From: Actinomycetales bacterium
GTDB taxonomy: Bacteria; Actinomycetota; Actinomycetes; Actinomycetales; Actinomycetaceae
Direction of reading: 5' to 3'
Length of the DNA stretch: 7,171 nt
NCBI GenBank assembly: GCA_022838965.1
Contig: JALHDK010000166.1
Span: 1-7,171, forward strand
The position numbers were made by a program, and so were the translations under genes. This document shows, one piece after another, positions 1 to 6,075 of this stretch. Within the stretch, counting starts at the first letter, position 1. Every line of letters starts with the position of its first letter. The notes under the pieces are model-generated. The model made no database searches and was not told where the DNA came from. It saw only the letters and a list, made by a program, of their open reading frames with translations.

Positions 1-927
1 CCCGAGGAGGCACCCGCCCCCGCCGAGGTTCTCGAAACTCCCCCCACCGGGCCACGTCCTTCTGCCCCCATGCGCCGGACCGCTGCCCTTGCCGCGCGCG
101 CGGCCGCCGCGACGGCCTCCCTCGCGAGGGAGGGGGGCGAGCGCGCCCGCGCCCAGGCGGAGAAGGCCTTCGACGCCTCGGTCAAGGTCGCGGACGTCTC
201 CCTGCGCAAGATCGACTCGTTCGTCGCGAAACACGACCTGCACGTTCCGGGCGAGCTCGAGGACGAGCACAACGCCGCGTTGCCGTTCGCTCAGCGGCGT
301 GTCGATCCGGGGCCGTTCGTGATCGCGTTCCTGCTCCTCCTGATCACGGTCGCCACCATCGCCGCCCTTCTCAATCTGGCGACGGTGCGCACTCCGGCCA
401 CCCCGGTCGCAACCCCACCCGCGATCGTCACGACCCCGCCCGCCGAGGGCGAGGCCCCGGCCGACGACGGCGCCGCGGGCGGGGCAGAGACGGACGTCGC
501 CGCCGCCCCGGTCGTGGCGTCGATTGGTGTGCTCGATCCCCAGGGGGACGGGGAGGAGAACCCGGATCTCACCCCCCGAGCCATGGACGGAGACCCTGCC
601 ACCTACTGGCGGTCGAGGTCCTACGTGAATCCGGCCTTCGGCATGAAGCAGGGCATCGGTCTGGACGTGCAACTGACAGGGCCGGCAACGGTGACCGAGG
701 TGGAACTCACGCTGCTGGGGAACGGTGGTCACGTCCAGGTGAAGACCGACGCCGCCGACCCCGTGAACGCGCCCGTGCTCGCGGAGGCGGACATGGGGCC
801 GACGACGGTGATCACCCTCCCGGAGCCGACCGCCACCAGCAGGGTGGTGCTGTGGTTCACCTCGCTGCCCGTGGCCGACTCGGACGGGAAGAACCGGGTG
901 GAACTGGCGGAGGTCGTTGTGCGCTAG
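1..927 (+). CDS. C-terminal part of a MurJ-associated (pseudokinase-type) membrane protein, 5' end outside window
   Basis: The frame is open from the first base and ends with TAG at 925-927, so 308 residues are visible and the start lies upstream. The ATG at 70 has no convincing ribosome binding site and is probably internal. Counting from the window edge, residues 1-100 are Pro/Ala-rich and then charged, with no kinase or MurJ membrane motifs. Residues about 105-128 form one hydrophobic helix preceded by RR, which suggests an inside-to-outside orientation. A Pro/Thr/Ala linker follows, then a beta-rich domain (about 170-308) containing [11 protein letters not shown], typical of discoidin-like carbohydrate-binding folds. 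Mycobacterial MviN (Rv3910) has the same ending: pseudokinase, membrane helix and an extracellular domain of this kind, upstream of trxB. I infer a role in controlling peptidoglycan precursor export or sensing the wall. Whether this gene is fused to MurJ or separate cannot be seen. Unlike in mycobacteria, no sigM lies between it and trxB. Confidence 0.72.
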   Translation, partial: PEEAPAPAEVLETPPTGPRPSAPMRRTAALAARAAAATASLAREGGERARAQAEKAFDASVKVADVSLRKIDSFVAKHDLHVPGELEDEHNAALPFAQRRVDPGPFVIAFLLLLITVATIAALLNLATVRTPATPVATPPAIVTTPPAEGEAPADDGAAGGAETDVAAAPVVASIGVLDPQGDGEENPDLTPRAMDGDPATYWRSRSYVNPAFGMKQGIGLDVQLTGPATVTEVELTLLGNGGHVQVKTDAADPVNAPVLAEADMGPTTVITLPEPTATSRVVLWFTSLPVADSDGKNRVELAEVVVR

Positions 928-937
928 GCCTGCGCCG

Positions 938-965
938 GGGAATACCCCCCGGGTATCCGATGTTG
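938..965 (+). promoter_or_regulatory. SigR/SigH-type (disulfide stress) promoter of trxBA
   Basis: The sequence reads GGGAAT (938-943), exactly 18 bases, then GTTG (962-965). This matches the known actinobacterial SigR consensus GGGAAT-N18-GTTG; mycobacterial SigH uses a nearly identical one. It lies 29 bases upstream of the trxB start and 11 bases after the preceding stop codon. Transcription would start near 971-975, giving a 5' leader of roughly 20 bases. trxBA is a classic SigR target, so site and gene support each other. No start-site data are available. Confidence 0.8.
942..956. repeat. Short perfect inverted repeat inside the promoter spacer
   Basis: ATACCC (942-947) and GGGTAT (951-956) are perfect reverse complements separated by CCC. 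The repeat starts within the -35 element and fills most of the spacer, so a protein bound here would block or modulate the promoter. The TACCC/GGGTA half-sites recall operators of the CsoR/CstR family (copper or persulfide sensors), but the 3-base gap is shorter than in the operators I remember. It could also be a chance feature of a GC-rich spacer. Confidence 0.45.
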
Positions 966-994
966 GTCCGGTTGGAACACCGAAGAGGGAGATC

Positions 995-2002
995 ATGCAC
1001 GACGTCATCATCATCGGATCCGGCCCTGCCGGGTACACCGCAGCCATCTACACCGCCCGGGCCGGCCTGAGGCCCATCGTCTTCGCCGGTGCCATCACCG
1101 CAGGCGGCGCCCTCATGAACACGACGGAGGTGGAGAACTTCCCCGGCTTCCCCGAAGGCATCATGGGCCCCGAGCTCATGCAGAACATGCAGGCCCAAGC
1201 CGAACGCTTCGGCGCGGAGGTGCGGTTCCAGGACGTGATCGCTGTGGACCTCACCGGTGAGGTGAAGACGGTGACCACGGATGAGGACGAGGTCCTCGCG
1301 GCCCGGTCGGTGATCCTCGCTCTCGGGTCGGAGTACAAGAAGCTGGGTATCGAGTCGGAAGCGGCGTTCTCGGGTCGGGGCGTGAGCTACTGCGCCACCT
1401 GCGACGGTTTCTTCTTCAAGGGACAGCACATCGCCGTGGTCGGCGGAGGCGACTCCGCGATGGAGGAGGCCACCTTCCTCTCGCGGTTCGCTTCCAAGGT
1501 CACCGTGATCCACCGCCGCGACCAGCTCCGCGCCTCGAAGATCATGGCGAAGCGCGCGTTCGATGACCCGAAGATCGAGTTCGCGTGGAACTCCGAGGTT
1601 GCCGAGATCCACGGTGACACCAAGGTCACCGGCCTGACGTTGCGGGACACGGTGACCGGGGAGACCCGGGAACTGGACGCCACGGGCCTCTTCGTCGCCA
1701 TCGGGCACCTGCCGCGCACCGCCCTCCTCGGCGATCAGGTCGAGCTGAACCCGGAGGGTTACGTCCGTGTCGACCACCCGACGACACGGACGTCCGTCCC
1801 GGGCGTCTTCGCGTGCGGCGACGTCGTCGACCACATCTACCGGCAGGCCGTCACGGCCGCCGGCACGGGCTGCGCCGCAGCCCTGGACGCCGAGCGCTAC
1901 CTCGCCGCCCTGGGCGATCCCCAGGCCCTTCCCCTGGGCGCGGCAAGCCGGACGTTCGCCGACGCCCCGCCGGACGGCGGATCCGTCCCGGCCCTGTCCT
2001 GA
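995..2002 (+). CDS. trxB: Thioredoxin-disulfide reductase
   Basis: This 335-residue FAD flavoenzyme uses NADPH to reduce thioredoxin in the cytoplasm. Visible motifs are the N-terminal FAD dinucleotide site GSGPAG (8-13), the conserved [10 protein letters not shown] (43-52), the redox-active CATC (Cys133 and Cys136), the NADPH site GGGDSA (150-155) with HRR (173-175) that reads the 2'-phosphate, and the C-terminal FAD motif GVFACGDV (270-277). This is the low-molecular-weight bacterial type. The start is the ATG at 995, directly after a purine-rich GAAGAGGGAG (982-991) and just before the FAD motif; a frame opening at 917 would add 26 unconserved residues and overlap the previous gene. About 20 residues beyond the usual family end (from ~312) are Ala/Pro-rich and probably disordered. 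It is followed after 10 bases by trxA. Confidence 0.97.
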   Translation: MHDVIIIGSGPAGYTAAIYTARAGLRPIVFAGAITAGGALMNTTEVENFPGFPEGIMGPELMQNMQAQAERFGAEVRFQDVIAVDLTGEVKTVTTDEDEVLAARSVILALGSEYKKLGIESEAAFSGRGVSYCATCDGFFFKGQHIAVVGGGDSAMEEATFLSRFASKVTVIHRRDQLRASKIMAKRAFDDPKIEFAWNSEVAEIHGDTKVTGLTLRDTVTGETRELDATGLFVAIGHLPRTALLGDQVELNPEGYVRVDHPTTRTSVPGVFACGDVVDHIYRQAVTAAGTGCAAALDAERYLAALGDPQALPLGAASRTFADAPPDGGSVPALS

Positions 2003-2012
2003 AAGGTTCCCC

Positions 2013-2342
2013 ATGGCCAGCAAAGCCCCCGCTGTCACCGACGCCACCTTCGCCACCGAGGTGCTCGCTTCCGAGAAGCCGGTCCTCGTGGACTTCTGGG
2101 CCGAGTGGTGCCCGCCGTGCCGCATGATGGGCCCCATCATCGACGAGATCGCCGCCGAGATGGCGGACACCCTCAAGGTGGTGAAGCTCGACACGGACGA
2201 CAACCCCGTCACGACCCGCAACTACGGGATCGTATCCATCCCCACCTTCAACATCTACAAGGGTGGCGAACTCGTGGGCTCGGTGGTGGGTGGCCGCCCG
2301 AAACGCGATCTGGTGAAGGCCATCCGGAAGGCCATCGACTGA
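2013..2342 (+). CDS. trxA: Thioredoxin with a WCPPC active site
   Basis: This 109-residue thioredoxin is a general disulfide reductant for cytoplasmic proteins and is recycled by the TrxB encoded just upstream. The fold is complete: VDFWAEW (26-32) with the buried Asp27, active site W32-C33-P34-P35-C36, and the cis-proline loop SIPTF (75-79, Pro77). A GG pair at 84-85 is in the usual place, and the length is that of the family. The active site is WCPPC rather than the canonical WCGPC, a variant known from some plant h-type thioredoxins and scattered bacterial ones. The start is the ATG at 2013, six bases after GAAAGG (2001-2006), which overlaps the trxB stop codon and suggests translational coupling. 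Expression probably depends on the SigR-type promoter ahead of trxB. Confidence 0.95.
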   Translation: MASKAPAVTDATFATEVLASEKPVLVDFWAEWCPPCRMMGPIIDEIAAEMADTLKVVKLDTDDNPVTTRNYGIVSIPTFNIYKGGELVGSVVGGRPKRDLVKAIRKAID

Positions 2343-2396
2343 CCCTGCCTCCCGCCTGGGACTGACCACGCCTAGCACCCAGCCCCGCAAACAGAC

Positions 2397-2432
2397 CGTT
2401 GGGCTCGCCCTGGGATCAGGGCGAGCCCAACG
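2397..2432 (+). terminator. Strong hairpin terminator after trxA
   Basis: The 16-base arms CGTTGGGCTCGCCCTG (2397-2412) and CAGGGCGAGCCCAACG (2417-2432) are perfect reverse complements around a GGAT loop. It begins 54 bases after the trxA stop. No T-run follows, which is common for actinobacterial terminators. Because the stem is symmetric it could also stop transcription arriving from the other strand. Confidence 0.8.
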
Positions 2433-2438
2433 TGTGTC

Positions 2439-2474
2439 CGCCTTCGCCCGCTTGCTCCACCACGGGCGAAGGCG
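2439..2474 (+). terminator. Second tandem hairpin, likely back-up terminator
   Basis: CGCCTTCGCCCG (2439-2450) pairs perfectly with CGGGCGAAGGCG (2463-2474) around a 12-base loop. It starts six bases after the first hairpin. The two together look like a double terminator separating trxBA from the aminotransferase operon. No T-run follows, so a role as an RNA-processing or 3'-end stabilising element is possible. Confidence 0.6.
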
Positions 2475-2683
2475 CTTCCCCGGAGCACCGAGCCCCACCA
2501 CTCCCCTGCGGGCAGGTCCGGGCTTCAAACGGAGAGGCTCACTCGCCATGCTAGGCAAGGGCCAGCTCTGGTGGCATGTCGCACAAATCGGGGACAGCCT
2601 CAACTGCCGCCCCGGCACGTCCGTTGGTGGCACACTCGTCCTGAAGCGCAGCACTGCTGCCCACCGCCCACCGAAGGAGGCAC
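2475..2683 (+). other. Non-coding leader/promoter region of the aminotransferase-ligase operon
   Basis: The gap between trxA and the aminotransferase is 341 bases. Its first part holds the two hairpins; the remaining 209 bases must contain the promoter of the next operon. I find no clear -35/-10 pair, tRNA, known riboswitch or T-box signature. Possible pairings are CCTGC/GCAGG (2505-2509 with 2512-2516) and GAGGCT/AGCCTC (2534-2539 with 2596-2601), the latter enclosing CATGC/GCATG (2547-2551 with 2574-2578). CGGGG/CCCCG (2589-2593 with 2610-2614) would cross the enclosing stem like a pseudoknot. In DNA this GC-rich such matches occur by chance, so a structured leader is only a possibility. 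The region ends with the ribosome binding site of the next gene. Confidence 0.4.
2674..2680 (+). promoter_or_regulatory. Ribosome binding site with two possible GTG starts
   Basis: AAGGAGG is a near-perfect anti-16S match. It lies only 3 bases before the GTG at 2684 but 9 bases before an in-frame GTG at 2690. The usual spacing is 5-9 bases, so the second GTG is a credible true start and would shorten the protein by two residues. Confidence 0.7.
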
Positions 2684-3997
2684 GTGACCGTGACCGACTC
2701 GCACCCGCCCCGGGGGAACCGCCTCGACCCGTGGTTCGATTCCTATGCGGAGCGAGCTCACGGCATGCGAGCGTCCGAGATCCGTGCCCTCTTCGCTGTC
2801 GCATCCCGGCCCGAGGTCGTGTCCCTGGCCGGCGGCATGCCGAACATCAACTCACTCCCCCTCGACTTTCTCGCTGACCTCTCCGCCCGGATCATGCGGC
2901 AGCAGGGCCCGAAGGCCCTGCAGTACGGCTCCGGCCAGGGCGAGATCCTCATGCGTGAGCAGATCGTGGAGGTCATGCGGTATGACCAGATCCACGCACA
3001 CCCCGACGACGTCGTCATCACCACGGGCTCCCAGCAGGCCCTGGACCTCGTCACCGAGATCTTCACCAACCCCGGCGACGTCATCGTCGCGGAGGCGCCC
3101 TCGTACGTCGGCGCACTCGGCGTCTTCCGGGCCTACCAGGCCGAGGTGGTCCACGTCCCGCTCGACGACAACGGCCTCGTTCCCGCCGCCCTGGACGACA
3201 CCCTCACCCGTCTCCGCTCGGCCGGGAAACCGGTCAAGTTCCTGTACACGGTCCCCAACTACCACAACCCTGCCGGGGTGACGCTCGCCGAGGAACGCCG
3301 GCCGCAGATCGTCGAGATCTGCCGGCGGCACCGCGTGCTGATCCTCGAGGACAACCCGTACGGGCTCCTGGGTTTCGACTCCGATCCCCTCCCCGCGCTG
3401 AAGTCCTACGATCCGGATCAGACCATCTACCTCGGATCGTTCTCCAAGATGTTCGGCCCGGGCTTCCGGGTGGGCTGGGCGGCGGCCCCGCACGCGGTAC
3501 GGGAGAAGCTCGTCCTGGCTTCGGAAGCCGCCATCCTGTGCCCCACCATGTGGGGTCAGATGGTGATGACGGCCTACCTGCAGGAATACGACTGGTACCG
3601 CCAGGTGAAGGAGTTCCGCAAGGAGTACCGGGCCCGGGGCGACGCCATGATGTCCGCCCTCCAGGAGTTCCTGCCCGAGTGCCGCTGGACCGTTCCCTCC
3701 GGGGGCTTCTACACCTGGGTGACCCTCCCCCACGGCCTCGACGCCAAGGCGATGCTGCCCCGTGCGGTCACCAACCTCGTGGCGTACGTCTCCGGTACCG
3801 CGTTCTACTACGACGGTCAGGGCTCCGACCACATGCGCCTCTCGTTCTGCTATCCGACTCCGGAGAACATCCGGGAGGGAGTGCGGAGACTGTCCCACGT
3901 GGTCCACGAGGAGCTCGACCTTGTGAACATGTTCGGCACGCGACACCGGGACCAGCGGGTTCCCGGCGTCGAGGCCCCCCGTCCCGACCAGGTCTAG
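2684..3997 (+). CDS. PLP-dependent aminotransferase, class I/II (LysN/2-aminoadipate-like)
   Basis: This 437-residue fold-type I aminotransferase transfers an amino group between an amino acid and a 2-oxoacid in the cytoplasm. Visible elements are substrate-side VSLAGGMPN (46-54), phosphate-binding TTGSQQALDL (113-122), NYHNPAG (192-198, Asn195), ILEDNPYG (220-227) with Asp223 for the PLP ring nitrogen and Tyr226, SFSKMFGPGFRVGW (252-265) with the Schiff-base Lys255, and MRLSF (384-388) with Arg385 for the substrate carboxylate. The overall pattern is that of the LysN/ARO8-like group related to the catalytic half of MocR regulators. There is no N-terminal winged helix, so it is an enzyme rather than a regulator. 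The true substrate cannot be read from the sequence. The start is GTG 2684 or GTG 2690. The C-terminal ~20 residues are Arg/Pro-rich and unconserved in appearance. Its stop codon is embedded in the ribosome binding site of the ligase-like gene, so the two are probably co-translated. Confidence 0.9.
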   Translation: MTVTDSHPPRGNRLDPWFDSYAERAHGMRASEIRALFAVASRPEVVSLAGGMPNINSLPLDFLADLSARIMRQQGPKALQYGSGQGEILMREQIVEVMRYDQIHAHPDDVVITTGSQQALDLVTEIFTNPGDVIVAEAPSYVGALGVFRAYQAEVVHVPLDDNGLVPAALDDTLTRLRSAGKPVKFLYTVPNYHNPAGVTLAEERRPQIVEICRRHRVLILEDNPYGLLGFDSDPLPALKSYDPDQTIYLGSFSKMFGPGFRVGWAAAPHAVREKLVLASEAAILCPTMWGQMVMTAYLQEYDWYRQVKEFRKEYRARGDAMMSALQEFLPECRWTVPSGGFYTWVTLPHGLDAKAMLPRAVTNLVAYVSGTAFYYDGQGSDHMRLSFCYPTPENIREGVRRLSHVVHEELDLVNMFGTRHRDQRVPGVEAPRPDQV

Positions 3998-4008
3998 GAG
4001 TAACCCCC

Positions 4009-5037
4009 ATGGCTGCACTCAAGGTCGCCATCGTCGCAGGTGGACTCGCACATGAGCGGGACGTGTCGATCCGCTCGGGGCGCCGGGTGGCGCAGACCCT
4101 GCGTGACGAGGGCATGGAGGTTCAGGTGTGGGACCTCGACGCGCATCTCATCGACCGGGTCCGTGACTGGTCGCCCGACGTCGTCTGGCCGCTGGTGCAC
4201 GGAGCCGACGGCGAGGACGGGTCGCTCCAGGACCTCTTCGGACTCCTCGGCGTCCGCTTCGTCGGCGCCGACGGGCACCAGGCCCGGCTCGCCTCGCACA
4301 AGCCGACCGCCAAGGCGCTCATGCGGGCCGTCGGGCTGCGCACCCCGCCCTGGGTGACTCTCCGGCAGTCGCTCTTTCGCCAGGTGGGAGCCAGGGGCGT
4401 GCTGGACGCCCTGGTCGACACGCTGGGACTCCCCGTCGTCGTGAAGCCCGCGGACGGGGGGTCCGCCCTCGGGGTGAGCGTCGTCGACGACGCCGCGCAG
4501 CTTCCCGGCGCCATGGTGAACTGCTTCGCCTACACGGATGAGGCGCTCATCGAGAGGCACGTCGCGGGCACCGAGATCGCCGCGTCCGTCGTCCAGCTGG
4601 ACGGCGCTCCGCGCGTGCTCCCCCTGGTCGAGATCGTCACCGAGGGCCCCTACGACTTCGATGCCAGGTACAACCCCGGGCGCTCGGAGTACTTCGTTCC
4701 CGCCCGACTGGATCTCCCCACCACGCAGGCCGTCCGGGCCGCCGCGGCCCGGGTGCACGAGACCTTCGCGCTCGGCGAACTCTCCCGCGTGGATCTCATC
4801 GTGGGAGACGACGGCGTGGTGTGGGTGATGGACATCAACGTGGCTCCCGGCATGACGGAGACCTCGCTGTTCCCGCAGGCTGCGGCGTCGGAAGGGGGTC
4901 GCCTCTACGCCGACATCGTCCGCCACGCGGCGGCGAAGGAGCCCGGGGCGGCCGGCTCCATCAGTCCCATGCTGGCAACTCCCGTGGCCATGCTCAGCTT
5001 CGACACGTCCAGCGCCGAGGAGTCAGCGTCAGACTGA
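4009..5037 (+). CDS. D-alanine--D-alanine ligase-like ATP-grasp enzyme
   Basis: This 342-residue ATP-grasp ligase resembles DdlB, which joins two D-Ala with ATP for peptidoglycan. By comparison with E. coli DdlB as I remember it, Glu16 in HERDVS (15-20) corresponds to Glu15, HGADGEDG (64-71) is conserved, Lys98 and Lys146 correspond to the ATP lysines Lys97 and Lys144, and Ser152 in GGSALGVS matches Ser150. Tyr221 in FDARY matches Tyr216, Arg260 matches Arg255, Asp262 matches Asp257, and Asn277 with Ser286 match Asn272 and Ser281. Two changes stand out: the metal ligand Glu270 is Asp275 (DINVAPGMT) and Lys215 is Arg220. About 30 residues after the ligase core (from ~311) are an extra, apparently disordered tail. 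The ATG at 4009 follows AGGAG (3996-4000), which overlaps the upstream stop. The 3' end overlaps parB by 9 bases. Many actinobacteria carry their main ddl elsewhere, so this may be a paralogue with altered substrate; I therefore give no symbol. Confidence 0.88.
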   Translation: MAALKVAIVAGGLAHERDVSIRSGRRVAQTLRDEGMEVQVWDLDAHLIDRVRDWSPDVVWPLVHGADGEDGSLQDLFGLLGVRFVGADGHQARLASHKPTAKALMRAVGLRTPPWVTLRQSLFRQVGARGVLDALVDTLGLPVVVKPADGGSALGVSVVDDAAQLPGAMVNCFAYTDEALIERHVAGTEIAASVVQLDGAPRVLPLVEIVTEGPYDFDARYNPGRSEYFVPARLDLPTTQAVRAAAARVHETFALGELSRVDLIVGDDGVVWVMDINVAPGMTETSLFPQAAASEGGRLYADIVRHAAAKEPGAAGSISPMLATPVAMLSFDTSSAEESASD

Positions 5038-6075
5038 GGATCTGGCCTCCTGGCCTGCGACCGGTGTGGCGTGCTCTCCCGGTGCGAGCAGTTCGAGGAT
5101 GCGGTCGAGGTCGTCGAGTGAGGCGAAATCCAGGGTGATGCGGCCCCGGCGGGCACCCATGGTCACCCGGACGCGGGTGTCGAAACGGTCGGCCAGGCGC
5201 GTCGCCAGCTCATCCAGCCCCGGATGCGACGTCGCGCGGGCGCGGCGCCGCAACTCGGGCCGGAGCGGTTCCTCCCCGAGCGCGACGATCTCCTCGGTCG
5301 CCCTGACGGAGAGTCCCTCCGCGACGATCCGCTGCGCGAGCCGTTCCATGGCGGCGCCGTCCTGCAACCCGAGAAGGGCACGGGCGTGGCCCGCCGACAG
5401 CACCCCCGCCGCGACCCGGCGCTGCACCAGCGGGGGGAGCTTGAGCAGGCGGAGGGTGTTGCTGATCTGGGGCCGGGACCGCGCGATCCGGGCAGCCAGT
5501 TCCTCGTGCGTGCAGGCGAAGTCATCCAGGAGCTGCTGGTAGGCGGACGCCTCCTCCAGCGCATTCAGGTTCGCCCGGTGGAGGTTCTCCAGCAGGGCGT
5601 CCCGCAACATGGCGGTGTCGTCGGTCTCCCGGACGATGGCGGGGATGTGGCTGAGGCCAGCCATGCTCGCCGCGCGCAGTCGCCGCTCACCCATCACCAG
5701 TTCCCAGGGGTGCGATGCCCCGGCCGGGGCTGGACGGACGACGACGGGCTGGAGCAGGCCCACCTCCCTGATGGAGGCGGCGAGCTCCTCGAGGTCCTCC
5801 TCGTCGAACACCTGGCGGGGCTGGCGAGCGTTCGGGCTGATCTCGTCCACAGGCAGCTCAGCCGCCCGCAGGCCGGGGACGGGCGCGAGTGGCTCGGTGG
5901 CAGGGGGGCCCGCCGCGGGGTTCTCGTGTGGCTCAACGGGCGTTGAGGCGCTCGGCGGGGCGAGGACATTGGACGCGTCCTGGGTGAAGAAGATGTCCCG
6001 TGGCCGATCGGGGGACTCGATCGTGGGGATCAGGGCCTCGATGCCCCGGCCCAGTCCGCGCCGCTTCTCAGCCAC
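5029..6075 (-). CDS. parB: Chromosome-partitioning protein ParB (CTP-dependent parS-binding clamp)
   Basis: ParB binds parS, loads as a CTP-gated sliding clamp, spreads along DNA, recruits SMC and stimulates the ATPase of ParA. The 348-residue protein begins with KRRGLGRGIEALIP (4-17), the ParA-activating peptide. A Pro/Ala-rich linker follows (about 36-68). The core has the CTP-binding motifs VGLLQPVVVRP (105-115), GERRLRAA (129-136) and ENLHRANLNALEEA (163-176), then a helix-turn-helix (about 188-214) and SAGHARALLGL (227-237). The C-terminal ~60 residues form the dimerisation domain. The start is the GTG at 6075: it has GGAG (6086-6083) seven bases upstream and places the ParA-activating peptide at the N-terminus. 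A longer frame up to 6288 would only read parA out of frame. It overlaps the parA stop by 8 bases and the ligase gene by 9. Confidence 0.96.
   Translation of the reverse strand: MAEKRRGLGRGIEALIPTIESPDRPRDIFFTQDASNVLAPPSASTPVEPHENPAAGPPATEPLAPVPGLRAAELPVDEISPNARQPRQVFDEEDLEELAASIREVGLLQPVVVRPAPAGASHPWELVMGERRLRAASMAGLSHIPAIVRETDDTAMLRDALLENLHRANLNALEEASAYQQLLDDFACTHEELAARIARSRPQISNTLRLLKLPPLVQRRVAAGVLSAGHARALLGLQDGAAMERLAQRIVAEGLSVRATEEIVALGEEPLRPELRRRARATSHPGLDELATRLADRFDTRVRVTMGARRGRITLDFASLDDLDRILELLAPGEHATPVAGQEARSSV

Noticed and set aside
917..994. Longer trxB start, adding 26 residues
   Set aside because: It overlaps the upstream gene, reads through the promoter and has no ribosome binding site; the ATG at 995 follows a purine-rich site and starts right at the FAD motif.
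857..2221. Minus-strand open frame of 454 codons opposite trxB and trxA
   Set aside because: It mirrors two unmistakable plus-strand genes; the product is Arg/Gly/Asp-biased and low in complexity with no motif, as expected for an antisense frame in GC-rich DNA.
2343..2683. tRNA, T-box or SAM-type riboswitch in the gap after trxA
   Set aside because: I looked on both strands for a T-loop with acceptor pairing, the T-box GGTGG-ACCGCG element and SAM motif cores; only partial look-alikes such as TTGGTGGCAC at 2624-2633 are present.
2434..2877. Plus-strand frame of 147 codons in the leader, including an ATG at 2548 with GGAGAGG 10 bases upstream and tandem Trp codons that recall a trp leader peptide
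   Set aside because: The frame does not stop after the Trp codons but runs far into the aminotransferase out of frame, so it does not behave as an attenuator peptide; the two Trp codons look accidental.
2852..4018. Minus-strand open frame of 388 codons opposite the aminotransferase
   Set aside because: Long antisense frames are common in high-GC genes; no domain is recognisable and the plus strand carries all catalytic motifs.
3994..4926. Minus-strand open frame of 310 codons opposite the ligase-like gene
   Set aside because: It is a shadow of the ATP-grasp gene, His/Gly/Asp-rich with no motif.
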